Shown here: positions 33,478-43,874 of the stretch, in pieces
How the letters are laid out: every line of letters begins with the position of its first letter
Position numbering within the stretch: position 1 is the stretch's first letter
NCBI GenBank assembly: GCA_965216955.1
Contig: CBDCGV010000008.1
Span: 173,221-237,220, forward strand
Source of the DNA: CBDCGV01 sp965216955
Lineage (GTDB): Bacteria; Bacteroidota; Bacteroidia; Chitinophagales; JADIYW01
Direction: 5' to 3'
DNA length: 64,000 bases
The notes under the pieces: generated by a model
Seen by the model: the letters and a program-made list of their open reading frames with translations, nothing else
Database searches by the model: none
Told to the model about the DNA's origin: nothing
Program-made: the position numbers and the translations under genes

Positions 33478-34986
33478 ATGGGAATAATTATAAGGCAAGG
33501 CGTTAAGGAAAGTTTAGTACTCTACTTGGGAGTTTTTATAGGAGCATTGAATTATATGTTCATATATCCAAAATTCCTAACCCCAGAAGAATTAGGCCTA
33601 ATAAGTTATATAACAGAAACCGCACTATTAATTGTTCCGCTTATCGGTTTGGGCCTACCGAGTGTAATTATTAAGTATTTTCCCTTTTTTAATGATGATA
33701 TAAAGCATAAGGGGAAATGGGAGTTTTTAACCATGGTTACTATAACTCCTTTAATTAGTTTCTTAATTTTTATTGGATTACTCTTTTTTATAAGAAATCC
33801 TATAGAATCTTTCTTTGCCTCTAAATCTGTTCTAATACAAGAGTTCAAAATTTATATAGTGCCATTGGTTTTTTTGATGCTCTATATATCCATATTTAGA
33901 AATTATTGCCAATCATTGAAGCGAACCGCTGTTTCTGCTCTCATTAGTGAATCAATAATTAAGGTCCTACTGCCAATTATGGTATTGCTTTATGCTTTTT
34001 CTTCGCAATTTGATTTTAATAATGTAATTCAGGGACTGACGCTTATTTATGCATTTGTTGTGCTGATTTTATTCTTGTATTTAAGATGGTTGAACGGGTT
34101 TAAATTAGTTTTTGATAGAAAGCGAATTGGGCCATATTTAAAGGAAATTAAAAGCTATTCACTTTTTAATATAGCAACTAGTTTGGGGGCCAAAATGGCC
34201 ACAAAGATGGATATAATAATGTTAGGAACACTTTTGAAAGATCTGTCTTTTACAGGAGTATACACATTGGCTTTTTTCATTACAGGCATAATTGACATAC
34301 CAAGAAAGTCTCTTTTAAGAATTACAGCACCGCATTTAGCCGAGTACTTTAAAGCAAGTAATTTTGACAAAATCAGTGAAGTATATAAACGCGTTTCTCT
34401 GGTCCAATTATTTGTCGGTTTTTTTGTATTTACTTGTATCTATACTTCTTTAGACGATATCTTTAGTTTAATCCCCAATGGAGTGCTTTATAGTGGGGGG
34501 AAATATGTTGTTTTGATTTTAGGGGTTGCGAAGTTGGTGGATATGATAACAAGTACCAACAATGAGATTATAATGTTTTCTAATAAATATAAGTTTAACT
34601 TTTATGCAATGATTATCATGGCCATTATTAATGCATGCGCTAACTTAATATTGATTCCAAGGTTCGATATAATTGGGGCGGCTTTGGCAACATTTATATC
34701 TTTAGCACTTTTTAATTTATGTAAGATGATTTTTATCTGGAAGACCTTTGGCTTACATCCATTTAGTAAAAAAACAATTTTTGTTGTTTTAATGGGAAGT
34801 ATTGCACTCTATGTCTTTAGTTTAGTACCTTCTTTTGGGGAACATTTGCATCACCATATTCTTAGACTTATATCAATTAATACGCTTGTCACATTGTTGT
34901 TCGCCTACACTTTTTTTAAACTAAAAATATCCCCTCCAATAATTACTTCAATTGAAGAATTTGTAAATAAAATATGGAGAAAATAA
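33478..34986 (+). CDS. Wzx/MATE-like polysaccharide flippase
   Basis: A 502-residue integral membrane protein with about 14 hydrophobic helices and no signal peptide. It begins KESLVLYLGVFIGALNYMF, followed by LTPEELGLISYI, the usual N-terminal segment of Wzx/PST-family exporters of undecaprenyl-linked oligosaccharides. It is divergent from the nonulosonate biosynthesis genes and precedes a methyltransferase by 9 bases, so it probably moves that repeat unit or a related one across the inner membrane. Confidence 0.85.
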   Translation: MGIIIRQGVKESLVLYLGVFIGALNYMFIYPKFLTPEELGLISYITETALLIVPLIGLGLPSVIIKYFPFFNDDIKHKGKWEFLTMVTITPLISFLIFIGLLFFIRNPIESFFASKSVLIQEFKIYIVPLVFLMLYISIFRNYCQSLKRTAVSALISESIIKVLLPIMVLLYAFSSQFDFNNVIQGLTLIYAFVVLILFLYLRWLNGFKLVFDRKRIGPYLKEIKSYSLFNIATSLGAKMATKMDIIMLGTLLKDLSFTGVYTLAFFITGIIDIPRKSLLRITAPHLAEYFKASNFDKISEVYKRVSLVQLFVGFFVFTCIYTSLDDIFSLIPNGVLYSGGKYVVLILGVAKLVDMITSTNNEIIMFSNKYKFNFYAMIIMAIINACANLILIPRFDIIGAALATFISLALFNLCKMIFIWKTFGLHPFSKKTIFVVLMGSIALYVFSLVPSFGEHLHHHILRLISINTLVTLLFAYTFFKLKISPPIITSIEEFVNKIWRK

Positions 34987-34995
34987 TTTTGCACT

Positions 34996-35760
34996 ATGCG
35001 TTTTGAAGAGAGAATACCGGAAGACTTATTTGAAGGTGATGGTCACTACAGAGGTAGACCCGCAGATTTTAGTGATAAATTTGTTCACGTAAGAGTCAAA
35101 CTAACTAGAGCTTTTGAAGGGTTTATTGGGAAAAACTATGAGTTGCTAGATATAGGTTGTGGTAATGGAGCAACAATGTTTCTATTAGCAGATGAGTTTA
35201 AATCTTTAGATGGCTTAGAGTTAGAAAAAAATCATAAGGAAGAGTTTGAGCGGTACAAAGAGAAACATAAAATTGGTAATTGTAATTTTCGTTTGTTTAA
35301 TGTAGAGGAAGAAAAAATAGAAAAACAGTATGATAGAATTCTAAGCTTTGAGGTAATTGAGCATTTAAGAGACGAAAAAAGTGTAAAGCATTATTTTAAT
35401 GCCTTGAAACCGGGAGGAATGGCTGCTTTTACAGTGCCATATAAATGGTGGATTTTTGAAACACATGGTGCAAATCTTCCACTTTTGCCATGGAATAGAG
35501 TGCCGTTTTTTTCTTGGTTACCGAAACCTATTCATGAGCGATATGCTAATGCTAGAATTTATACAAAAAAAAGAATAAGAAAATTGCTGACAGAAGCAGG
35601 ATTTGAAGTGGGTAAAATTACGAATATAACAGCTCCATTGGATGTATTAAAAGATAGTAAAACAAAGCGATTTTTTCAAAAGTATATTTTAAAAAATGAT
35701 ACTACAAAGGTGCCCTTCTTTACACCTTCTATTTTTATTGAAGCTAGGAAGCCTGAATAG
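34996..35760 (+). CDS. Class I SAM-dependent methyltransferase (254 aa)
   Basis: Motif I is LLDIGCGNGATMFLL near residue 52, followed by DGLELEKNH, FEVIEHLRDEKS near residue 117 and LKPGGMAAFTVP, an ordinary type 11 methyltransferase core. A C-terminal extension contains KWWIFETHG and a basic segment. It is co-transcribed with the flippase. A sugar or lipid-linked intermediate of the same pathway is the likely acceptor. Confidence 0.8.
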   Translation: MRFEERIPEDLFEGDGHYRGRPADFSDKFVHVRVKLTRAFEGFIGKNYELLDIGCGNGATMFLLADEFKSLDGLELEKNHKEEFERYKEKHKIGNCNFRLFNVEEEKIEKQYDRILSFEVIEHLRDEKSVKHYFNALKPGGMAAFTVPYKWWIFETHGANLPLLPWNRVPFFSWLPKPIHERYANARIYTKKRIRKLLTEAGFEVGKITNITAPLDVLKDSKTKRFFQKYILKNDTTKVPFFTPSIFIEARKPE

Positions 35761-35863
35761 TAGAATGTGAAACCTCCTTATAATTGTTATTTCTGATACA
35801 ACTATCTAAGAAGGGAAGTAGTCTATTAGTTAAACTTAAAAGTTGAACATTTAAAAAACTTTA

Positions 35864-37783
35864 ATGAAGAAGGCTTTTTTTCTGATGGCTATTTGTTTAT
35901 ACTTTCAAAATGTATTTCCGCAGTTTATTTGTGATGGGAACCCCTTGCTTATTGAAAGACGATTAAATGAAGATAATAGTAGGATTTTTTCAATTGAAAT
36001 TGATACAGTACCAGTTTTTACGCAGGAGGTTAATGTTGGTCGATATGTCAATGCGCTAGCCTACAATCCTATTGACAATTTCTTATATGCAACAGTACCT
36101 CCAACCGGAGAAGTTTTTCGTATTGATAGTGATGGGTCTCTAACGTTACAAGGCCGAATTCCTTATAGGGGACTCGATGGCGTGATCGCAGGAGATATAA
36201 ATAAGCAAGGGATCTATGTGACTTCAGGATCTGCTTCTAGCGAACACTTTTATGTGATCGATTTAAATGGTTTTTCGGTAGAAAACATTGTAAGAAAAAG
36301 ATATAATAACGCAAACAATTTAATTCCTTCATTCTCAGATCTGGCTTTCCATCCTATTTCCGGAATTTGTTATGGATACGATCGAATTAATAAAAAAATG
36401 GCTACACTGAACTACACTACTGGAGTGGTGACCCCATATGGTGTTACTAATAGCTTGGTTGCCGATGTTGCGGCATTATTTTTCAACAATAGAGGCGAAC
36501 TGTTTGGGTACGGGTTATTGAGTGGTGATGGTGCTCAAAAAAGATTGTTTAAAATAGATGTTAATACAGGGCAAATAACTTTATTAGGCACAGGTGTTGA
36601 GTCGAGCAGTATTGATGGGTGTTCATGTGTAAGTGGAGTAAGTTTGTTAAAATCGACAGACAAATCTTCCTATTTACCAGGGGAGGAGGTTACTTTTTCT
36701 TTTACAATTACCAATACTTCTGGAAATGCAATTAATGATGTAGTTTTTGTAGATTCCTTACCATCGGGATTAACTTTTAGTAGTAACCCTTCTATTTTAT
36801 TCGGAGGAAGTATTACCGATGGAACAGGAGTTGGATTTTCGAATATTGAGATTACCAATTTTACAATCCCGGCTAGGATAGATACTACTTTTACTATTTC
36901 GGCAACTTTAGCAAATAATTCGTGTAGCAATTTATTGAATCAAGCGAGTTTAAGTAATTTGCCAGGACCATTCCCACCTATTATTTATAGTGACGATTCG
37001 TCCACGTTGGTTGTTGATGATCCTACATCAATTATGGTCGAGAATGCTATTCCAGATTTATTCTTTGATGTCAGTTATAATGCTCCAGTTTGTGTTGGAG
37101 ATTCATTACTAATTGAAACAACCCATTTTTCTGATGTTAATTACACTTGGGAAGGCCCTAGTGGAGTAATTTCTTCCTCTTCTACTATTATTGTTATTGA
37201 GGATGTATCGCAGGCTAATTCAGGTACTTATTATGTTGATTACGGTAGAAATGGATGTACGGGAAGAGATTCTATAGATATAGATATTACAGAACTAGCA
37301 ATGGTTGAAATAAATAAGGATACAATTATTTGTTTTGGAGAAGAATTTATAGTGACTGTTCAAAGCAATGCAGAAATTTTTCAGTGGCAAGATGGCAGTG
37401 ATGATGAAAGCTTTGTAGTGCGCAATGAAGGTGTTTATTGGTTAGAAGTAAGTAACGGATGTAGTGCTGCAATAGATTCATTAGTTGTTGCAACAAGGGA
37501 TTGTGAATGCCATTATGTATTTCCAAATGCCTTTTCTCCTAACAATGACCAACTCAATGATAATTTTGAAGTGGTCTATAAAAATGTAGAAAAATTTCAT
37601 ATTAAAATTTTTGATAGATGGGGAGAAAAGGTATTTGAAAGTGATGATATTGATTTTAAATGGGACGGGAGATTTCGTGGTAAAAAACTCACTACTGACG
37701 TTTTTGGATACATTGCGGAAATAAAGTGTATGGATAGGGAAGAAAGTTTTATTAAAAAGGGGAACATAACGTTACTTCATTAA
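35864..37783 (+). CDS. T9SS type B cargo with beta-propeller, DUF11-like and Ig-like domains
   Basis: A 639-aa exported protein. Signal peptide: residues 1-20 (a KK start, hydrophobic core, then FPQ). Residues about 25-250 form repeated beta-strands similar to a DUF6923-type propeller (NALAYNPIDNFLYAT, SDLAFHPISGICYGYD). Residues 260-390 look like a DUF11/SdrD-type adhesive domain (SYLPGEEVTFSFTITNTSG). An Ig-like segment follows, and the last 90 residues are the gliding-motility-associated type B sorting domain (NAFSPNNDQLNDNF, FDRWGEKVFES, KWDGRF, KKGNITLL). The protein should cross the outer membrane through T9SS and stay at the surface. It leads the three-gene T9SS group. Confidence 0.85.
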   Translation: MKKAFFLMAICLYFQNVFPQFICDGNPLLIERRLNEDNSRIFSIEIDTVPVFTQEVNVGRYVNALAYNPIDNFLYATVPPTGEVFRIDSDGSLTLQGRIPYRGLDGVIAGDINKQGIYVTSGSASSEHFYVIDLNGFSVENIVRKRYNNANNLIPSFSDLAFHPISGICYGYDRINKKMATLNYTTGVVTPYGVTNSLVADVAALFFNNRGELFGYGLLSGDGAQKRLFKIDVNTGQITLLGTGVESSSIDGCSCVSGVSLLKSTDKSSYLPGEEVTFSFTITNTSGNAINDVVFVDSLPSGLTFSSNPSILFGGSITDGTGVGFSNIEITNFTIPARIDTTFTISATLANNSCSNLLNQASLSNLPGPFPPIIYSDDSSTLVVDDPTSIMVENAIPDLFFDVSYNAPVCVGDSLLIETTHFSDVNYTWEGPSGVISSSSTIIVIEDVSQANSGTYYVDYGRNGCTGRDSIDIDITELAMVEINKDTIICFGEEFIVTVQSNAEIFQWQDGSDDESFVVRNEGVYWLEVSNGCSAAIDSLVVATRDCECHYVFPNAFSPNNDQLNDNFEVVYKNVEKFHIKIFDRWGEKVFESDDIDFKWDGRFRGKKLTTDVFGYIAEIKCMDREESFIKKGNITLLH

Positions 37784-37820
37784 GTATTTTTATATTTAAG
37801 GTCTAGATAATTACTTCCTT

Positions 37821-40800
37821 ATGATAAAAAAAATAACTCTTCCCGCTTTATTGGTATTGTTTTCTTTTTGTTTAAAAGCACAATTTGTTGAAAATCAATT
37901 CTTTTTTAAGCTTAAGAATGTGGATGCTGAAATTGAACTTGACTTTAGTAATAAACGGCTAACTGCAAATAACAATGAAGCCGCGTTTAGAAAACTGACA
38001 GAAATTTATGATATAAAATCAATTGCCAGTCCCTTTATTACAAGGGACCAAAAATTACAGCAAACTTTTTTACTGGAATTAGATCAGACTTCTAGTCCTC
38101 AAAAAAGAAAAGCTCAGCAGGAGGGTATTATAAAATTTTTAGAACAACAAGAATTTATTGAATATGTGGAACGGGTACCACTTTTTGAGATGAGTGTCGT
38201 TCCTAATGATCCTAATTTTAGTAGTCAATGGCATCTAGATAAAATTAATGCGCAAAATGCATGGGATATTAGCTTGGGAAGTAATGAAGTGGTTGTTGCA
38301 ATTATTGACGATGCCGTTCGTTTGGATCATGAAGATTTGCAATCAGCAATTTTTATAAATCCTAATGAAATAGCCGGAAATGGAATAGATGATGACAACA
38401 ATGGCTACATTGATGATGTAAATGGTTGGGATGCGGCCAATTTTGACAATGATCCTTCCCCTCCATCTAATAATTTATTTACACATGGAACCCATGTTGC
38501 GGGGATAGCTTCCGCAGTAACTAATAATAATATCGGTGTAGCGTCTATTGGTTATGGAACTAAAATCATGCCTGTTAAGACTAAAAGGGATGCCTCAACA
38601 GGACCTACTTTAAGTGCAACTTTTCAAGGATTAGATTATGCTATTAATTGCGGCTATGTTGATGTAGTAAACATGTCGTTTGGTTCCTCTAGGTATTCTA
38701 GAACTTTTCAGAACTTAATTAATGCAGGCCGCGAAAAGGGAATTGTCTTTGTAGCGGCAGCAGGGAATAGTAATACTTCAGCACCTCATTATCCGGCAGC
38801 TTATAATAATGTAATTGGTGTTGGGGCTTCTACGCAAAGTGACCGAAAAGCTTTTTTCTCCAATTACGGAAGTTATATAGATGTAATGGCTCCTGGAACA
38901 AACATTTTAAGTACTGTTGCTAATTCTACTTCTTCTTATAGAAACTTGCAAGGTACATCAATGGCTTCTCCTTTAGTTGCCGGATTATGTGGTTTAATGC
39001 TTTCGTATAGCAAAGGCCTATCTCCTGAAGAAATTGAAAGTTGTTTGAAATCTTCATCAGATGATATTGATGACTTGAATACATCATATACAGGACAATT
39101 AGGGAGTGGCAGAATCAACGCTGAGCAAGCATTGGAATGTTTGAAACAACCACCTATTGCAGATTTTAGTAGCGATGTTACTTTTGCTTGCACGGGACAA
39201 ACCATTCAATTTACAGATGAATCAAGTGGCGTAGCTGCAACAACGTGGTTATGGACTTTTACTGGAGGAACACCAAGCAGTTCAACAGAGCAAAATCCCT
39301 CGGTAGTGTATAGCTCGGAAGGTACCTATTCTGTAAGTCTTACGGTTACGAATGCAGAAGGAAGTGACGCTATTACTAAAACAGATTTTATCACGGTTGG
39401 TAAACCTACTGCAACTTTATCTGGAAGTAATACGATTATCAATGGAAGTACGGTGAATCTGCGAGTAGATTTTACTGGAAACTCTCCATATAGCTTTACC
39501 TATGCGGATGGAAGTAATAATAGCCCCATCAATAATATTACATCTAACCCATATTTCTTTTCGGTAAGGCCAATAGAAACAACAACTTATAGACTTGTCT
39601 CTATAGAAGATAGTGGTTGTGATGGAGATGTGGAAGGAGAAGCAGAAATAATTGTAATAGAATCTGGAGCAGGTAGTTTAGATTGTCAAACACTCATCCT
39701 CCAACCAGATGCTTCAACGGGCAAGGATGCACGTATTTTTGATTTTGAGCCCAATGAAAATTTTGGAAATCAAACCTGGATACGTACGGCAGCACATACA
39801 AATGATGGTACACCTACCAAGCATAGGTCTTTGATTGATTTTGATCTTTCGTCTATTCCTTCAGGAGCTACGGTTACTAGCGCTTATTTAAGTGTATATC
39901 AAAATGATGCTATCGAACCCAACTTTGATGACAGGGCAAAGGAATTTGAAATTTTAAGAATTACAGAGTCTTGGAATGAGCAAACAGTAACTTGGAATAA
40001 CCAACCGGCAACTACAGATGTAAATAAAGTGGTTGTTCAGGATAATATGAATAGTCCTGAAGACTATCCCGATATGGATGTAACCGAGCTGATAAAAGAT
40101 ATGGTTGCGAATCCAAATCGGGGACATGGTTTTATGCTTCAATTAACTAGTGAAATTAATTATCAAAACCTATGGTTTGGCTCCAGTGAAACTGCAGATG
40201 CTTCGGTAAGGCCTAAGTTAGTGATTGATTATTGTGTGGAGGATGATTGTGAAAAAATAAACAATGTGTGGGCTTTTGGTAAAAATGTAGTCATGGATTT
40301 TAATAATGATCCTCCAATACTATCAAACAATTCATTAATGGATGCTTTTTTTGAAGGGTGCGCATCTATTTCAGACGAGTCAGGAAATTTGTTGTTTTAT
40401 TCTAATGGTCAAGAGTTATATAGGGTTAATAACGGTATTCATAGCGAAGTTCCAAACGGAAATAATTTAAGAGGAAATAGAAGTTCAACACAAGCTGCAT
40501 TATTTGTTAAAAATCCCCAACTTGACAATATTTTTTATTTATTCACAGCGGGATTTAAGTATAGTGGAAGTGACGGTGTTAGAGTCAGTACAATTAACAC
40601 TTCTCTTGATGGAGGAATGGGGGATATGGTTATAAATCCAACCGCTAGCTATGAAACACCTAAAAATCAATTGCTTGAAAATACAAAATCTGAAAAACTA
40701 GCAGCTGTTAGGAATTCTACTGATTCTATATGGGTGCTGTTAAACGATTTTGAGGCTTCGCAATATTATGCACATCTAGTAAACGCTGATGGAGTGAGTT

Positions 40801-43800
40801 TAAATCCTGTTATTTCATCTAGTATTAATACTGTTGCTGATGGGCAAATAGGCCAAATGAAATTTTCTCCTGATGCAACAAAGATAGCTGTAGCCTTTTT
40901 TAACGAAGATTTATCTTCAAATGTAGTTGAAGTAGGAGATTTTAATTTTTTGAATGGGACAATCTCAAATAATAAGTTATATACTGTTCCGAGTGGCATA
41001 TATGGAATAGAATTTTCTCCCAATGGAAAATATCTGTATTGTTCAATTCTAAGAACTTCTGGATCAAGAATTTTGCAGATAAACTTATCGACAAATGATA
41101 TAATTATTATTCATTCTGACAACAATACACAACATGAATATGCTTCTTTGCAGTTAGCCCCAAATGGGAAAATTTATGTGGCAAATGATACTGTTTATAA
41201 TCCAACTCCAAACTTTGAAATAGGGGGGAATAGCCTAAGTGTTATTAATAGGCCCAATAATAATGGTCTGGCCTGTGATTTTCAGTTGAACGCTATATCA
41301 TTACCCAGTGGAACTAGCATGCGTAGAGGATTACCCAATATAGTCGCTAGAGTCATTAACTGTGAGGAAGACAACTGTATTAACTTATCTCTTCTTCAAA
41401 AAATAAGCGATACACAAGGCAATTTTGATGGAAACCTTTCTAATAGAGATGGATTTGGGTTAAATCCAAATGACATCGGGGATTTTGATGGAGATGGGAT
41501 AAATGAATTAGCAGTAAGTGCTAGGTTGGATGATGATGGTGGTACAAACAAGGGGGCCATGTTTATTCTATTTATGAATAGTGATGGTACGGTTAAAACA
41601 CATCAAAAAATTAGTGAAAATTCAGGTGGTTTTACAGGGAGTTTTGATATCAGCGGTGATTTTGGAGCAGATATAATTCCCATTGGGGATTTGAATAATG
41701 ATGGAGTAACAGATTTAGCTGTTGGAGAAAATAGATCAAATGATGGGGGACTAAGAAAAGGAGCAGTTTGGATACTATTTATGAATAGAAACGGAACCGT
41801 AAAGTCGCATCAAAAAATCAGTGACCTTGCTGGAGGATTTACAGGAACGTTGGTTAATGATGGTCGTTTCGGAGTGGGCTTAGCTTATTTAGGAGATATA
41901 AATGGAGATAACATAGGGGATATAGCAGTTGGTAGCCCTTCATCAAACTCTTTTAGTAGTGTATCTGGAAAAGTATTTATTTTATTCTTGAACAGAGATG
42001 GTACTGTAAAATCGCATCAAGAAATTAGTTCATTACAAGGAGGGCTTAACGGGGCTTTAGATGCAGGTGATGACTTTGGGTCTGGTCTTGCTAGTATTGG
42101 AGATATAAACGGTGATGGTATTAATGATTTAGCAGTTGGAGCAAAAGAAGAGGATGGTGGAAATGAAAATAGTGGTGGTGTATTCATATTAGAATTAAGT
42201 AGTTCTGGAACTGTTTTAGACAATCATGTTATAAATGGAAGTACAGAAGGTTTTACTAATGTATTATCAAGTGATGATTTGTTTGGCGTAGGAATTGGAG
42301 CTCTCGGAGATATTGACAATAATGGAATTTCCGATTTAGTAGTTGGAGCTCCAGGAACAGATATTGGAAAGGAAGATGGAGGAGCATTTTATATTATTTT
42401 TTTAAATAAAGATTTTACTGTTAAAGACTATGAAAGGTTTGATGCAAGTTCGAATATTTTTAGTGGACTAATTGATGTGGAAGACAAATTGGGCTGGACT
42501 TTATCAGTTTTTGATTTCAATAATGATGGGGAAAAAGAATTGGCTGTGGCCACTAACTCAGATGATGATGGAGGAACTGATAGAGGTGCTTTTTATATTC
42601 TTTCCATAGAAAATTTATGTGATACCATAGAATGCCCCAATAGTGAAACCTACAATCAGGAAATTTGTATAGGAGATACCTTAAGCTTTTCAGCTGGAGA
42701 AGGGAATAATTATGTTTGGTTGCCTAATACCAATATTTCTGATAATACGGTACAAAATCCAAGGTTTTATCCTATAGAAAATACCATATATACGGTTTCA
42801 TATGTCAATGCGGACGGATGTAGTTTGATGGATACCTTGAATATTATAGTTAATAGTAACCTTTCTGTGGAGGCTAGTCCGGATTCCGCAATAATTTGTC
42901 CTAATGATACCATTCAATTATTAGCTATAGGTGCTGAAAATTATCAATGGACCCCAACAAGCAACTTAAACAATTCCTCTATTGCCAATCCAATTGTTGC
43001 TCTTTCGATTACTTCCCAGTATAAAGTTGTAGGAAGTAATTCAAATGGCTGTAAAGATTCTGCTTATGTATATATAGAAGTGCTGGATTGTTGTGGGGGT
43101 GTAGCTGATTTTTTTGCAAGTGATACCACCATTTGTATTGGAGATTCCGTCTTATTTACCAATACGAGTATTACAAGTGGAGCGGTTACTTATAGTTGGG
43201 CATTTGAGAACGGCAATCCTGCTGTTTTTGACGGGGAAACGCCTCCATATATTATTTTTTCAACTCCGGGAGCACATGAAGTGATATTAATTATAGAAGA
43301 TGATTGTGGAATAGATACGGCACAAATGGAAATATTTGTAAATGATGTACCTCAGTTCAATATTATTGGAGATACGATCGTATGTCCAGTTAATGATTTT
43401 ACGTTAGAATTAGGTGATGATCCAGTATTTGGATTTGAATACATTTGGACTCCCTCTTTAGATTTAGACGATTCGACAAGTTCCAATCCCATTGCTACGA
43501 TAGAGGAAGGCGTTACCTATACGGTTAGGGTTGTAGATTTATTTACTGGATGTGAGGATGAAAGGATGCTTACCATTTCTGTAGATCCTGAGTGTACTTG
43601 CGAATATGTAGTTCCTAACGCATTTTCTCCTAATGGAGATGGCAGGAATGATGACTTTGAAATAAAATCTCAAAATATTTCAGAACTGTATATCAAAATT
43701 TTTAGTCGTTGGGGAGAACTCGTTTTTGAAAGCAATGCAATCGATTTTAAGTGGGATGGAAGGTTTAGAGATAAGGAGCTTTCAACAGATGTATTTGGTT

Positions 43801-43874
43801 ACTATTTAGAAATTGTTTGTGGAGATACGGAAGAAAGAATCATTAAAAAAGGCAATATAACTTTACTACGATGA
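37821..43874 (+). CDS. Giant secreted subtilisin (S8) with PKD, DNRLRE, FG-GAP and T9SS type B domains
   Basis: A 2017-aa surface or secreted protease. A signal peptide (to about residue 20) and a propeptide-like region come first. The S8 domain has all three catalytic residues: Asp in AIIDDAV (about 162), His in THGTHVAGI (about 221) and Ser in GTSMASPL (about 378). A PKD domain follows (about 450-530), then a DNRLRE/CBM96-like domain (about 625-805), a propeller-like region (about 810-1180) and five to six FG-GAP calcium-type repeats with DFDGDGINELAV or GDINGDGINDLAV (about 1200-1600). Further Ig-like segments and the type B sorting domain (about 1925-2017) end the protein. It probably digests external protein and adheres to surfaces. 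The next gene overlaps by 4 bases. Confidence 0.9.
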   Translation: MIKKITLPALLVLFSFCLKAQFVENQFFFKLKNVDAEIELDFSNKRLTANNNEAAFRKLTEIYDIKSIASPFITRDQKLQQTFLLELDQTSSPQKRKAQQEGIIKFLEQQEFIEYVERVPLFEMSVVPNDPNFSSQWHLDKINAQNAWDISLGSNEVVVAIIDDAVRLDHEDLQSAIFINPNEIAGNGIDDDNNGYIDDVNGWDAANFDNDPSPPSNNLFTHGTHVAGIASAVTNNNIGVASIGYGTKIMPVKTKRDASTGPTLSATFQGLDYAINCGYVDVVNMSFGSSRYSRTFQNLINAGREKGIVFVAAAGNSNTSAPHYPAAYNNVIGVGASTQSDRKAFFSNYGSYIDVMAPGTNILSTVANSTSSYRNLQGTSMASPLVAGLCGLMLSYSKGLSPEEIESCLKSSSDDIDDLNTSYTGQLGSGRINAEQALECLKQPPIADFSSDVTFACTGQTIQFTDESSGVAATTWLWTFTGGTPSSSTEQNPSVVYSSEGTYSVSLTVTNAEGSDAITKTDFITVGKPTATLSGSNTIINGSTVNLRVDFTGNSPYSFTYADGSNNSPINNITSNPYFFSVRPIETTTYRLVSIEDSGCDGDVEGEAEIIVIESGAGSLDCQTLILQPDASTGKDARIFDFEPNENFGNQTWIRTAAHTNDGTPTKHRSLIDFDLSSIPSGATVTSAYLSVYQNDAIEPNFDDRAKEFEILRITESWNEQTVTWNNQPATTDVNKVVVQDNMNSPEDYPDMDVTELIKDMVANPNRGHGFMLQLTSEINYQNLWFGSSETADASVRPKLVIDYCVEDDCEKINNVWAFGKNVVMDFNNDPPILSNNSLMDAFFEGCASISDESGNLLFYSNGQELYRVNNGIHSEVPNGNNLRGNRSSTQAALFVKNPQLDNIFYLFTAGFKYSGSDGVRVSTINTSLDGGMGDMVINPTASYETPKNQLLENTKSEKLAAVRNSTDSIWVLLNDFEASQYYAHLVNADGVSLNPVISSSINTVADGQIGQMKFSPDATKIAVAFFNEDLSSNVVEVGDFNFLNGTISNNKLYTVPSGIYGIEFSPNGKYLYCSILRTSGSRILQINLSTNDIIIIHSDNNTQHEYASLQLAPNGKIYVANDTVYNPTPNFEIGGNSLSVINRPNNNGLACDFQLNAISLPSGTSMRRGLPNIVARVINCEEDNCINLSLLQKISDTQGNFDGNLSNRDGFGLNPNDIGDFDGDGINELAVSARLDDDGGTNKGAMFILFMNSDGTVKTHQKISENSGGFTGSFDISGDFGADIIPIGDLNNDGVTDLAVGENRSNDGGLRKGAVWILFMNRNGTVKSHQKISDLAGGFTGTLVNDGRFGVGLAYLGDINGDNIGDIAVGSPSSNSFSSVSGKVFILFLNRDGTVKSHQEISSLQGGLNGALDAGDDFGSGLASIGDINGDGINDLAVGAKEEDGGNENSGGVFILELSSSGTVLDNHVINGSTEGFTNVLSSDDLFGVGIGALGDIDNNGISDLVVGAPGTDIGKEDGGAFYIIFLNKDFTVKDYERFDASSNIFSGLIDVEDKLGWTLSVFDFNNDGEKELAVATNSDDDGGTDRGAFYILSIENLCDTIECPNSETYNQEICIGDTLSFSAGEGNNYVWLPNTNISDNTVQNPRFYPIENTIYTVSYVNADGCSLMDTLNIIVNSNLSVEASPDSAIICPNDTIQLLAIGAENYQWTPTSNLNNSSIANPIVALSITSQYKVVGSNSNGCKDSAYVYIEVLDCCGGVADFFASDTTICIGDSVLFTNTSITSGAVTYSWAFENGNPAVFDGETPPYIIFSTPGAHEVILIIEDDCGIDTAQMEIFVNDVPQFNIIGDTIVCPVNDFTLELGDDPVFGFEYIWTPSLDLDDSTSSNPIATIEEGVTYTVRVVDLFTGCEDERMLTISVDPECTCEYVVPNAFSPNGDGRNDDFEIKSQNISELYIKIFSRWGELVFESNAIDFKWDGRFRDKELSTDVFGYYLEIVCGDTEERIIKKGNITLLR